From Mycobacterium spongiae (GTDB lineage: Bacteria > Actinomycetota > Actinomycetes > Mycobacteriales > Mycobacteriaceae): 64,000 bases of DNA. The position numbers and the translations under genes are program-made. Below the pieces are notes generated by a model. That model was not told where the DNA came from, searched no databases, and saw only the letters and a list, made by a program, of their open reading frames with translations. The stretch is from assembly GCF_018278905.1 (NCBI RefSeq), contig NZ_CP046600.1:2604001-2668000 (forward strand), read 5' to 3'. This document shows, piece after piece, positions 33,993 through 42,846 of the stretch. Numbering within the stretch: position 1 is the first letter of the stretch; every line of letters begins with the position of its first letter.

Positions 33993-36002
33993 ATGACACA
34001 CCACTCGAGCCGTGAAACCGCCGACCCCATGGCTTCGCGACGCACCTTCCTGAGAGCATCGGTGTCCACCGGCGCGCTGCTGGGGCTCAATCTTGGCGGT
34101 GCTCTGGCCGGGTGCGCCCGCACTGAGCAGCACGCGAGGGCCGTCACCCTGCTGGATCCGGCAAGCCAGGAGAAATTCCGCAATCCACTACCCAGGCCAG
34201 CGAGAATCCAACCCGACCCCGATGCCATCCTCACCCTGTCGATGGCAGAGGCGCGCCAGTGGATGGGGCTACGAGCGCCCGATGGTAGCCGGCTCTTGAC
34301 CACGGTGTACGGCTTTGCGCATGAGGATCAGGTGGCCACGCCGGGCCCCACGATCATCGCCCGGTCACGGGAAACCGTTGCGGTCGAATGGCAGAACCAG
34401 CTGCCCACCGACAAACCCCACATTCTGCCCATAGACCTGACCCTGCATATTCCGGACCTTGGCGATTCAGGAGATTCAGGCGATCCAGGCGATTCAGGCG
34501 ATTCAGGCGATTCAGGGGACCAGTTCATCACCCAGAAGCCACTTGTCATCCACTTGCACGGTGGCCACACGAATCCGGAAAGCGACGGGAGTCCCGAAGC
34601 GTGGTATACGCAGGATTACCACACCATCGGGCCAGAGTGGACCACGCGGACCTACCGCTACGACAACACCCAGGAAGCAGCGGGTTTGTGGTACCACGAT
34701 CACACGGTGGGCATGACGCGACTCAACGTGTACGCGGGCCTGGCCGGCATGTACCTCGTCAAAGACGAGAATGAGGACCGGCTGATCGAGCAAGCGATCC
34801 TGCCCGACGATGACCATATGATCGAAATCGTCATCCACGACGCCTTATTTGACGACAGCGGGAACCTGTATCTTCCCGGCCGGCATGGTGAACCGATCGA
34901 TCCGATCGGCGAGAAAGAGATCGCTGATAATTGGCCGAATCCCACCGTGCTCGATGAGTTTTTCGGCACGCACATTCTGGTCAATGGCATGGCCTGGCCC
35001 AAGGTGGATTTACCACCGAACAGGTACCGGCTCCGTCTTCTGAACGGGTCCGTCTCGCGGAGCTATGTTCTGGAGTTCGATAACGGAATGGAATTCTTCC
35101 AAGTCGGCTCAGACGGCGGATTCTTGAATTCTCCGGTTAGGCTGACGCAGTTGGTGGTTGCGCCGGCTGAGCGGATGGATATCGTGGTGGACTTCAGCGC
35201 GCACGCCGGCGAGAAAATGGTCCTAAGAAACCTTGGCCCAGAATTGCCGTTCCGCGGTTACGTTGACCCCGCCGACCCCGACAACTTCATGAAACTGGTT
35301 TACAATGCCGGCGGAGATCTGCAAATCACTAACGGCCTCGGCGGGCTCGCCACCATCGCCGATCCCGAGACAACCGGTTTGATCATGCGCTTCGATATCG
35401 GCGACGCAGACACGGCGGGGGATTTGCAGGCTCCCAACTTCGGTCCGGCGGCGATGCTGCGGGAGCCGCGGCAGTTGCTTCCCCGGGACAATCCGCACAA
35501 GGTGCGGCAACTAGTGCTGTTCAACCTGCGCGACGACATGGACAGAACGTTGGTGTTGTTGGGTTCGATGGAGTCCGGTTCCCTGTTCTATTCAGATGAA
35601 ATCACCGAGATCATCGACCAGGGGTCGACGGAGATCTGGGAGATCTACAATACGACGAATTCGGCGCACCCGATTCATCTTCACCAAGTGCAGTTCGAGG
35701 TTATTAATCGTCAGCAGTTTGATGGCGATGTCGTTCATCGGACCCAGCAATTCATGCACGATCCGCAGCGGACTTTTCAAGGAGCCAAACTCGAGCTTCA
35801 CGGTCTGAAAGGGGATCCCGTATTTCCGCAGCCCAATGAGCAGGGCAGAAAAGATACGACGTTGGCCCTGGCCGGTCAGGTTACCCGCCTCATCGCTCAT
35901 TTCGACCTGGTCGGAACATATGTCTGGCATTGTCACATCATTAGCCACGAGGACTACGACATGATGCGCAAATTTCTGGTCCAGCCGAATCCGTCGGAGT
36001 GA
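33993..36002 (+). CDS. Tat-exported lipoprotein multicopper oxidase
   Basis: The 669-residue oxidase has a twin-arginine motif (SRRTFL, Arg16-Arg17) and a lipobox LAGC ending at Cys41, so it should be exported folded and lipid-anchored. The four copper-ligand motifs are all present: HLHGGH (His187, His189), WYHDH (His235, His237), HPIHLH, and WHCHIISHEDYDM (646-657) with the type-1 Cys647 and axial Met. It resembles CotA/bilirubin-oxidase/phenoxazinone-synthase enzymes that oxidise phenolics or Cu(I) with O2. A GDS repeat (157-176) interrupts the first cupredoxin domain. ATG 33993 is used; ATG 34029 would also keep the Tat motif. It lies between two aldehyde dehydrogenases. Confidence 0.92.
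   Translation: MTHHSSRETADPMASRRTFLRASVSTGALLGLNLGGALAGCARTEQHARAVTLLDPASQEKFRNPLPRPARIQPDPDAILTLSMAEARQWMGLRAPDGSRLLTTVYGFAHEDQVATPGPTIIARSRETVAVEWQNQLPTDKPHILPIDLTLHIPDLGDSGDSGDPGDSGDSGDSGDQFITQKPLVIHLHGGHTNPESDGSPEAWYTQDYHTIGPEWTTRTYRYDNTQEAAGLWYHDHTVGMTRLNVYAGLAGMYLVKDENEDRLIEQAILPDDDHMIEIVIHDALFDDSGNLYLPGRHGEPIDPIGEKEIADNWPNPTVLDEFFGTHILVNGMAWPKVDLPPNRYRLRLLNGSVSRSYVLEFDNGMEFFQVGSDGGFLNSPVRLTQLVVAPAERMDIVVDFSAHAGEKMVLRNLGPELPFRGYVDPADPDNFMKLVYNAGGDLQITNGLGGLATIADPETTGLIMRFDIGDADTAGDLQAPNFGPAAMLREPRQLLPRDNPHKVRQLVLFNLRDDMDRTLVLLGSMESGSLFYSDEITEIIDQGSTEIWEIYNTTNSAHPIHLHQVQFEVINRQQFDGDVVHRTQQFMHDPQRTFQGAKLELHGLKGDPVFPQPNEQGRKDTTLALAGQVTRLIAHFDLVGTYVWHCHIISHEDYDMMRKFLVQPNPSE
34461..34514 (+). 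repeat. 9-bp in-frame tandem repeat encoding (Gly-Asp-Ser)n
   Basis: Six units of a GGCGATTCA-type nonamer encode GDS-GDS-GDP-GDS-GDS-GDS and a final GD within the multicopper oxidase, just before the first copper motif. The units are nearly identical at DNA level, which suggests slippage and copy-number variation. Confidence 0.93.
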
Positions 36003-36148
36003 GGCGTGGCGAAGGTTGGCCGCATAGGCGACAGCACCATGCCCGGCGAGGCAGAATAACCAAAGCGCATCGAGATCCCGCCGGGCAGCGGACACGCCGA
36101 ATCCACAACCGACACCACACACCGCGCCGAGTTACCGAGGAGACTGAG

Positions 36149-37684
36149 ATGGACAGCATCGCAACAGAACCGACGGCGAAGCGCGCTGACGGCCAGACGC
36201 AGATCGCGGTCGAGAATCCGGCCACGGGAGAAGTCATTGGGCATGTGCCCGACATGACCGCTGGCGAAGTTGCCGAGCTTGCCCGGAGCGGGCGGGCCGC
36301 GCAGCCGGGCTGGGAGGCCATGGGCTTCGACGGTCGCGGAATCATTCTGCGGCGGATGCAGCGATGGCTCATCGACAACGCCGACCGAGTGATCGGCACG
36401 ATTTGTGCGGAAACGGGGAAAGCCTACGAGGATGCCCAGATCGCCGAACTCACCTACGGCGCAGCGGCGTTCGGGTTCTGGGCGGACAAAGCGTCGCAGT
36501 ACCTCGCCGACGAACGGGTCCGAACGTCGTCGGTGTTCGTCAAGGGCAAACGGCTGGTGTTGCGATACCGGCCCTTGGGCCTCATCGGGGTCATCGGCCC
36601 GTGGAACTACCCGCTGACGAACTCATTCGGGGACTGCATCCCCGCACTCGCGGCCGGCAACAGCGTGCTGCTCAAACCTTCGGAGGTCACGCCGTTGACG
36701 TCAATCCTTCTCGCGGAGGGGCTGGCCGCCTGCGGCCTGCCCGACGATGTGTTCGCCGTAGCCACCGGTCGCGGCGCGACCGGTGCCGCGGTCATCGACG
36801 AGGTCGACATGATCATGTTCACCGGTTCAACGGCCACGGGGCGCAAGGTCGGCGTGCGAGCCGCGGAGCGACTGATACCCGCGTCACTAGAACTCGGCGG
36901 CAAGGACCCGATGATCGTGCTCGCCGACGCCAACATCGAGCGCGCGGCGAACCATGCTGCCTACTACGCGATGTTCAACTGCGGCCAAACCTGTATCTCG
37001 ATCGAACGCTGCTACGTGGAGGCCCCGATCTACGACGAGTTCGTTACGCGCGTCACCGAGAAGGTCAACGCGATCCGCCAAGGGGTGCCCGCCGGACCGG
37101 GCAGCATCGACGTCGGATCGCTCACGTTCCCGCCGCAAGTCGAGACGGTGGAGCGCCACGTCGCCGAGGCGCGCGACCGCGGAGCGAAGGTGCTCACCGG
37201 GGGACACCGCGGGCGCTCCACCGGGTATTGGTTCGAACCCACGGTCCTCGTCGACGTCGACCATGACATGGCCTGCATGCAGGAAGAGACCTTCGGTCCG
37301 ACACTGCCGATCATGAAGGTCGACGACGTCGAACAGGCCATTCGGCTGGCCAACGACTCACAGTATGGGCTGGGCGCGGCGGTGTTTTCCCGCGACTTGG
37401 CGCGCGCCGAGGCGGTCGCGCGGCGGGTGAACGCCGGCGTGGTCACCGTCAACGACGCGATCATCAACTACACCGCGCTGGAACTGCCGATGGGCGGCGC
37501 CAAGCCTGGCTCGGGGGTCGGCTATCGCCACGGTCCAGGCGGAATCCGCAAGTACTGTCGCCAGCAGGCGCTGCTAATCTCCCGCTTCCACCCGCATCGC
37601 GACATCCATATGCACCCTTATCGAGCCAGGCGAACCCGCCTCTTGGGCCGGCTGCTTGGCCTGCTGTATCGCGGACGCCGGTGA
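36149..37684 (+). CDS. Aldehyde dehydrogenase family protein
   Basis: The 511-residue NAD(P)+-dependent aldehyde dehydrogenase has GPWNYPL, the catalytic Glu in LELGGKDP and the catalytic Cys in FNCGQTCIS. A Lys/Arg- and His-rich tail (HPHRDIHMHPYRARRTRLLGR) may associate with membrane. It belongs to the succinate-semialdehyde/long-chain aldehyde branch and is a distant paralogue of GabD2 upstream. ATG 36149 follows GAGGAGA and is chosen over the open frame beginning at 35999, which overlaps the oxidase stop. The aldehyde substrate is unknown. Confidence 0.92.
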   Translation: MDSIATEPTAKRADGQTQIAVENPATGEVIGHVPDMTAGEVAELARSGRAAQPGWEAMGFDGRGIILRRMQRWLIDNADRVIGTICAETGKAYEDAQIAELTYGAAAFGFWADKASQYLADERVRTSSVFVKGKRLVLRYRPLGLIGVIGPWNYPLTNSFGDCIPALAAGNSVLLKPSEVTPLTSILLAEGLAACGLPDDVFAVATGRGATGAAVIDEVDMIMFTGSTATGRKVGVRAAERLIPASLELGGKDPMIVLADANIERAANHAAYYAMFNCGQTCISIERCYVEAPIYDEFVTRVTEKVNAIRQGVPAGPGSIDVGSLTFPPQVETVERHVAEARDRGAKVLTGGHRGRSTGYWFEPTVLVDVDHDMACMQEETFGPTLPIMKVDDVEQAIRLANDSQYGLGAAVFSRDLARAEAVARRVNAGVVTVNDAIINYTALELPMGGAKPGSGVGYRHGPGGIRKYCRQQALLISRFHPHRDIHMHPYRARRTRLLGRLLGLLYRGRR

Positions 37685-37708
37685 CGGCGGTTGAGCGAGA
37701 ACGGGGGA

Positions 37709-38347
37709 ATGTCCTCGAAGCAGCGAGATGAAAGACTGCGACTGTTGCGGCGCCGCCGCCGTGTGATCGTGTCGATCGCGCCGCTGGCCCTGGCATGCAT
37801 CGTCGGGGCGGTATTCAGCGGGTGCTCGGTCCAGCTGGGCCAGCACACCAGTGCGCCGCCGAGTGTTGACGTCGCTGCTGCCCTCCGGGACGATGCCGCC
37901 GAGTTGGGCATCCCGCTGCGGCTGCCACAACTGCCCGAAGATTGGCACACCACCGCCGCACGCCGCGAGACCCTCCGCTGGGGCCGCACTATCGGGCCGC
38001 CTGGCCGCGGGTTCGAACCAGCTGTCGTATCGATCATTGACTACCTGGCTCCTGGAGAAATGCGCATGAGACTCGCCCAGAGCAATGCCGACGTGAGATC
38101 CCTCATCGACTATCTGGACACAGCGGTATCCCTCGAAACAGCGCTCGGCCGGGCTGGCGAGCGGGACGTCGAGGGCGTCACGTGGGAGGTCTATACGGGG
38201 GAGGCCCACGAAGAGCCGGTGTGGACCACGCGGCTGGCCGGTCCGAGCGCACCGGTTCAGATTGCGATAACCGGCGCCGGCGACGTTGACGAGTACCGAA
38301 CGCTGGCGGCCGCAACACAGACGCAGTCGCCGCTGCCCACCCGCTAG
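37709..38347 (+). CDS. Membrane-anchored DUF4245-like protein
   Basis: The 212-residue protein has a basic N-terminus (RLRLLRRRRR), one transmembrane helix (about 22-40) and an extracytoplasmic domain. The pattern LPEDWHTTAARRETLRWG ... RMRLAQSNADVRSLIDYL resembles the DUF4245 family of actinobacterial membrane proteins of unknown function. ATG 37709 is preferred over the TTG at 37691, 25 bases after the aldehyde-dehydrogenase stop, so it may be co-transcribed with that gene. The Cys in VFSGCS could be a lipobox, although the preceding residues are not ideal. Confidence 0.7.
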   Translation: MSSKQRDERLRLLRRRRRVIVSIAPLALACIVGAVFSGCSVQLGQHTSAPPSVDVAAALRDDAAELGIPLRLPQLPEDWHTTAARRETLRWGRTIGPPGRGFEPAVVSIIDYLAPGEMRMRLAQSNADVRSLIDYLDTAVSLETALGRAGERDVEGVTWEVYTGEAHEEPVWTTRLAGPSAPVQIAITGAGDVDEYRTLAAATQTQSPLPTR

Positions 38348-38473
38348 GCCACGCGGCCGACGTCAGCATGTGTCGAGCACCTCGCAAGCGCGTGTGTTGT
38401 CGGCAAATACCGCGCAGCGACGCCGGTCCCCGCGTCTGCCGTGTGCCTCTTACACAAGGCCTATTCTTTCCCC

Positions 38474-38890
38474 ATGAACAGTGGGTCGCCACCGAACAAG
38501 GGGCCTGCGAACGCGCACGACCCAGAAAATCTGGTCGCGTCCGGCCCGCGGCGCACCCGGGTTGGCATCGCGTCGCTTGTCTTGGCGGTCATCGCGGCGG
38601 TCGCAACGGGGCTGGGAATCGGCTTGGCGGCCGCGAGAGATCTGACAGCGTCGGAATGCCTTACCCAGGCGAGCCACATCGATGCCCCGGCGGTAGCGGC
38701 CGGGATCGGCGTCATCGCGGGAGGTGCTGCCGCCGTGATCGGCTGGATCGGGTTGACCGGGCCTCGTTGGACGTGGGGTCTCGGGCGGATATCGGCAGTT
38801 GCCGGGCTGGCGCTGGGTTGCTTGTCGTTGCTGGTTTCTACCGGAATATTCTGGCTCGCCACCTCCCCGTGCCTACCGAGCCCGATCTAG
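38474..38890 (+). CDS. Small integral membrane protein, unknown function
   Basis: The 138-residue protein has a polar N-terminus of about 30 residues (many Pro, Asn and Gly) followed by three hydrophobic helices: VGIASLVLAVIAAVATGLGIGLA, AGIGVIAGGAAAVIGWIGL, and ISAVAGLALGCLSLLVSTGIFW. Two Cys residues flank the second and third segments. No family is recognised; DUF4190-like proteins have a similar layout. ATG 38474 is chosen because the residues before it are unlike a leader. Confidence 0.65.
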   Translation: MNSGSPPNKGPANAHDPENLVASGPRRTRVGIASLVLAVIAAVATGLGIGLAAARDLTASECLTQASHIDAPAVAAGIGVIAGGAAAVIGWIGLTGPRWTWGLGRISAVAGLALGCLSLLVSTGIFWLATSPCLPSPI

Positions 38891-39001
38891 CTTGCATGCC
38901 ACGTCGCAGCAGCGTCCGTCCGGCCGGGGAATTAGGCACGACGATGGTGTTCAATTGCTTCAGTGAGTACCGACCAGCTTCTGCCCAGGGAGCCCTGAGC
39001 C

Positions 39002-39739
39002 ATGAGCACCCTGCTCGACGAGGTGTTAGACGCTCACGGAGGGCTGGCGCAGTGGCGGCGCGCCGATACGATTCACGCGCGGGTGCGCACGGGCGGGCTG
39101 CTCCTGCGAACGCGGGTGCCGGGCAACCGCCTCGCCGACTACCGCATCACGGTGCACGTTCGACAGGCCCGCACAGTCCTGGACCCGTTCCCACGTGACG
39201 GTCAGCGGGGGGTCTTCGAGAACGGGCAGGTCCGCATCGAGAGTCACGACGGGCCGGTCATCAGCTCTCGGGCAAACCCACGCGCCGCGTTCTTCGGTCG
39301 CTCCGGCCTGCGCCGGAACCTCCGATGGGACCCATTGGATTCCGTCTACTTTGCCGGCTATGCCATGTGGAACTACCTCACGACGCCATACCTTCTGACA
39401 CGCGAGGGTGTCGCGGTCGAAGAGGGACAGACGTGGCGCGAGGGGGAGGAGACGTGGCGGCGCTTGAATGTCAGCTTCCCTTGGGCCCTGGACACCCACT
39501 CGCCGCGTCAAAGCTTCTACTTTGACGGCAGTGGTTTCCTGCGCCGCCACGACTACGCACCCGAGGTGGTCGGACGCTGGGCACGGGCCGCGCACTATTG
39601 CGTGGACCCGATTTCCGCGGGCGGCTTGGTGTTCCCAACTCGTCGCTGGGTCCACCCGATCGGCCCAGGCAACCGGTCGCTGCCCTTCCCGACGCTGGTG
39701 TCGATCCAGCTGACCGACGTGCGGGTCGAGACCGAATAG
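39002..39739 (+). CDS. Conserved hypothetical protein
   Basis: The 245-residue soluble protein is rich in Arg, Trp and aromatic residues and has no signal or membrane segment. It begins STLLDEVLDAHGGLAQWRRADTIHARVRTGG. Repeated beta-strand-like blocks (FFGRSGLRRNLRWDPLD, FYFDGSGFLRRHDYAPEVVG, FPTLVSIQLTDVRVE) suggest a lipid- or small-ligand-binding beta-barrel. I do not recognise a characterised family. It lies about 160 bases upstream of pknE on the same strand with its own start context. Confidence 0.7.
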   Translation: MSTLLDEVLDAHGGLAQWRRADTIHARVRTGGLLLRTRVPGNRLADYRITVHVRQARTVLDPFPRDGQRGVFENGQVRIESHDGPVISSRANPRAAFFGRSGLRRNLRWDPLDSVYFAGYAMWNYLTTPYLLTREGVAVEEGQTWREGEETWRRLNVSFPWALDTHSPRQSFYFDGSGFLRRHDYAPEVVGRWARAAHYCVDPISAGGLVFPTRRWVHPIGPGNRSLPFPTLVSIQLTDVRVETE

Positions 39740-39900
39740 GATTCGACACCCCGGTCACCGCGCCCGCATTTGTCCCAGCCATTAGCCTTATGCCTGGCAC
39801 GCCACCGTGGCTGGTCTCCGGTTGCAGGCTTTGGCCGAAGGTGCGAAGGCGCTGCGCGCCGGTTTGCTGCACGCGGTTTGGCGGGGTGAGGAGTCGGGCG

Positions 39901-41727
39901 ATGGGTGAGACCGCGGATTCGCGGGCGGGTTCGCAGTTCGGGCCGTACCGGTTGCGGCGGCTGGTGGGTCGCGGCGGCATGGGCGACGTCTATGAGGCCG
40001 AAGACACCGTGCGCGAGCGGGTCGTCGCGCTGAAGCTGATGTCGGAGACACTGTCGCGTGATCCCGTCTTCCGCGCCCGTATGCAGCGCGAGGCCCGCAC
40101 CGCCGGGCGGCTGCAGGAACCCCACGTCGTTCCCATTCACGACTACGGGGAGATCGACGGGCAACTCTATGTCGACATGCGTCTGATCGACGGCCGGGAC
40201 CTCGCGACCATGTTGAGCCGGTACGGACCGCTGACCCCGCCGCGCGCGGTAGCCATCTTGCGCCAAATCGGCTCGGCCCTGGACGCCGCGCACGCCGCGG
40301 GCGTGACGCATCGCGACGTAAAGCCGGAGAACATCCTGGTCAGCGCGGACGACTTTGCCTATCTCGTCGATTTCGGGATCGCCTGCGCCACCACGGACGA
40401 GAAGCTCACTCAGCTCGGCAACACCGTGGGCACGATCAAGTACATGGCCCCGGAGCGGTTCAGCGACTCCGAAGTGACCTATCGTGCCGACATTTACGCG
40501 TTGGCGTGCGTGTTGTACGAATCGTTGACCGGCTCCCCGCCGTACCGCGGCGATCAGCTCAGCGTGATGGGTGCTCACGTGAGCCAGCCGATCCCGCGGG
40601 CCAGCGCCGCTCGCCAGACAATTCCGGTCGCGTTCGATGGCGTGATCGCGTGTGGCATGGCCAAGGATCCCGCCGACCGCTATCCGACCTGCGGTGACTT
40701 GGCAGCGGCGGCCTACGCCGCGTTGGCCACGCCGGATCAGGATCGCGCCACTGACATTTTGGAGCGCAGTCAAGTGGCAAAGCTACCGGCCGCGCCGGCC
40801 AGCAAGCCCCCCAACGGCTATGTGCCGGCGCCACCCACGCCCTCGACCCCCGTAGGGGGCCAGCGCGCGGCATGGCCGGCGCCCTCGACAACCGGGCCGC
40901 CGATTCCACCGAGCGGACCAACGCCGACGCACGCGCCGTGGGGTGGCGCTACCGGGTGGGGCACTGGCCAGGTGGGCGGCGCCGGCGCGCCGCATTGGGG
41001 GCACCCGTCGGCGGCGCCGGTCAGCCGAAAACCTTGGCTGTGGGTGGGTGTTGCCGCTGCCGTCGTGGTGGCACTCGCCGTCACCCTGGGTGTCCTTGTT
41101 GCCCGTCCCTGGCAATCGTCGGCGCCGTCTGCGGCGCCCTCGACGTCGGCCGTGCCCGCCGATGCGGTTGAGCTGCGTGTCCTCAACGACGGGGTGTTTG
41201 TCGGTAGCTCGGTAGCACCAACAACGATCGACATCTTCAACGAACCCATCTGCCCGCCCTGTGGCAGCTTCATCAGGTCGTATGCCAGCGATATTGACAC
41301 CGCGGTGGCCGACAAGCGGCTGGCGGTGCGTTACCACCTACTCAGCTTCCTCGACGACCAGTCGCACAGCAAGAACTACTCGACACGCGCGGTAGCGGCC
41401 ACCTACTGCGTCGCAGCCCAGAACGACCCGAAGGTCTATATGGACTTTTACGCGGCCCTGTTCGCCAGCGACTTTCAGCCTCAAGAGGGGGCGGCGTCCG
41501 ATCGCACCGATGCCGAGATCGCCCATCTGGCTCAAACCGTGGGTGCCAATTCCACCGCGATCGGCTGCATCAAGTCCGGAAATGACATCAGCACCGCGCA
41601 AACGAAGTCGGCAAACGCGGATGCCAAGCTGACCGGGCTCAGTGCCTCCGGCACGCCGTTCGTGTGGGACGGTACCAAGCCGGTGAATTACCAGGACCCC
41701 AGCTGGCTCACGGAGCTCATCGGATGA
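39901..41727 (+). CDS. pknE: Serine/threonine protein kinase PknE with DsbA-like sensor domain
   Basis: The 608-residue kinase matches M. tuberculosis PknE (Rv1743, about 566 aa) from GPYRLRRLVGRGGMGDVYEAEDTVRER to the end. The kinase domain (about 13-275) has catalytic Lys45, HRDVKPEN and DFG. A Pro/Gly-rich juxtamembrane segment follows, then one transmembrane helix (PWLWVGVAAAVVVALAVTLGVLVA). The extracellular thioredoxin-fold domain contains a CPPC redox motif (NEPICPPCGSF). PknE is implicated in nitric-oxide stress and apoptosis suppression in M. tuberculosis. The Pro-rich linker is longer than in PknE, accounting for the extra 40 residues. ATG 39901 has GAGGAG upstream. The next gene is not the one found in M. 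tuberculosis. Confidence 0.95.
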   Translation: MGETADSRAGSQFGPYRLRRLVGRGGMGDVYEAEDTVRERVVALKLMSETLSRDPVFRARMQREARTAGRLQEPHVVPIHDYGEIDGQLYVDMRLIDGRDLATMLSRYGPLTPPRAVAILRQIGSALDAAHAAGVTHRDVKPENILVSADDFAYLVDFGIACATTDEKLTQLGNTVGTIKYMAPERFSDSEVTYRADIYALACVLYESLTGSPPYRGDQLSVMGAHVSQPIPRASAARQTIPVAFDGVIACGMAKDPADRYPTCGDLAAAAYAALATPDQDRATDILERSQVAKLPAAPASKPPNGYVPAPPTPSTPVGGQRAAWPAPSTTGPPIPPSGPTPTHAPWGGATGWGTGQVGGAGAPHWGHPSAAPVSRKPWLWVGVAAAVVVALAVTLGVLVARPWQSSAPSAAPSTSAVPADAVELRVLNDGVFVGSSVAPTTIDIFNEPICPPCGSFIRSYASDIDTAVADKRLAVRYHLLSFLDDQSHSKNYSTRAVAATYCVAAQNDPKVYMDFYAALFASDFQPQEGAASDRTDAEIAHLAQTVGANSTAIGCIKSGNDISTAQTKSANADAKLTGLSASGTPFVWDGTKPVNYQDPSWLTELIG

Positions 41728-41895
41728 CCCTAGGGTGACGGCACCGAACCCCTGTCGTTGAACTCGGCACGTCTTCCCCTGAAGCTCGTGTCCGGGCATC
41801 GGATAACATGCGTCGAGCACGCTTAGGGAACGCTCAGTGCCGTTCGTGGAGGTACCTTGGTGGCCGTCTCCGGGCCGGAAAGGCATCACAAACTC

Positions 41896-42759
41896 ATGGC
41901 AGACAAGCTCACGCCGCACTTCGACGATGTGCAGGCGCACTACGACCTGTCCGACGACTTCTTCCGGCTGTTCTTGGACCCGACCCAGACCTACAGTTGC
42001 GCCTATTTCGAACGTGACGACATGACGCTGGAAGAGGCTCAGATCGCCAAGATCGACCTGGCGTTGGGCAAGCTTGGCTTGCAGGCAGGCATGACGATGC
42101 TGGACGTCGGCTGCGGTTGGGGCGCCACCATGCGGCGAGCGATCGAGAAGTACGACGTCAACGTGGTCGGCTTGACGTTGTCGAAAAACCAGGCCGCTCA
42201 TGTGCAGAGATCGTTCGACGAGATGGATAGCCCGCGGGAACGGCGGGTGTTGCTGCAGGGCTGGGAACAGTTCGACCAGCCCGTCGATCGCATCGTGTCC
42301 ATCGGTGCGTTCGAACACTTCCGTCACGACCGCTACGACGACTTCTTCGCGCTGGCGCACAAAATCCTGCCCGGCGACGGGGTGATGTTGCTGCACACGA
42401 TCACCGGCTTGACCAAACAGCAGATGATCGACGCGGGCTTGCCGCTGACCTTGTGGCTGGCCCGCTTCTTCAAGTTCATCATGACCGAGATCTTCCCGGG
42501 CGGTCAGCCGCCGACGATCGAGATGGTGGAGGACCACTCAGCGAAAGCGGGCTTCACGCTGACCCGCCGCCAGTCGCTGCAGCCGCACTACGCACGGACC
42601 CTCGACGTGTGGGCCGAGACGTTGGAGTCGCACAAGGACGAGGCCATCGCGGTGCAATCCGACGAGGTCTACGAGCGCTACATGAAGTACCTCACCGGCT
42701 GCGCCAAGTTGTTCCGAGCCGGCTACATCGACGTGAACCAGTTCACGCTGCAGAAGTAA
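41896..42759 (+). CDS. Mycolic-acid cyclopropane synthase family methyltransferase (CmaA1/PcaA-like)
   Basis: The 287-residue enzyme has the family N-terminus PHFDDVQAHYDLSDDFFRLFLDPTQTYSCAYFE, the SAM motif LDVGCGWGATMRRAIEKYDV, the substrate-site SIGAFEHF and the C-terminal YERYMKYLTGCAKLFR. It looks closest to CmaA1 and PcaA, which add cyclopropane rings to meromycolate double bonds, but MmaA paralogues are similar and the exact activity cannot be fixed. ATG 41896 gives the family length; upstream in-frame codons are not conserved. It stands alone between pknE and an acyltransferase, not in an mmaA cluster. Confidence 0.93.
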   Translation: MADKLTPHFDDVQAHYDLSDDFFRLFLDPTQTYSCAYFERDDMTLEEAQIAKIDLALGKLGLQAGMTMLDVGCGWGATMRRAIEKYDVNVVGLTLSKNQAAHVQRSFDEMDSPRERRVLLQGWEQFDQPVDRIVSIGAFEHFRHDRYDDFFALAHKILPGDGVMLLHTITGLTKQQMIDAGLPLTLWLARFFKFIMTEIFPGGQPPTIEMVEDHSAKAGFTLTRRQSLQPHYARTLDVWAETLESHKDEAIAVQSDEVYERYMKYLTGCAKLFRAGYIDVNQFTLQK

Positions 42760-42846
42760 GCGCGGGCAACCGCGGAATTGCCGCTGCGGGCAAGAACGCG
42801 TAGTCCTACTCATTCGCAGCGTTGCCGTAGCCAACATCCTGGATGC

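Noticed and set aside
41338..42537. A 399-codon minus-strand frame opposite pknE and the cyclopropane-synthase gene
   Set aside because: It spans two well-supported plus-strand genes and has no family features.
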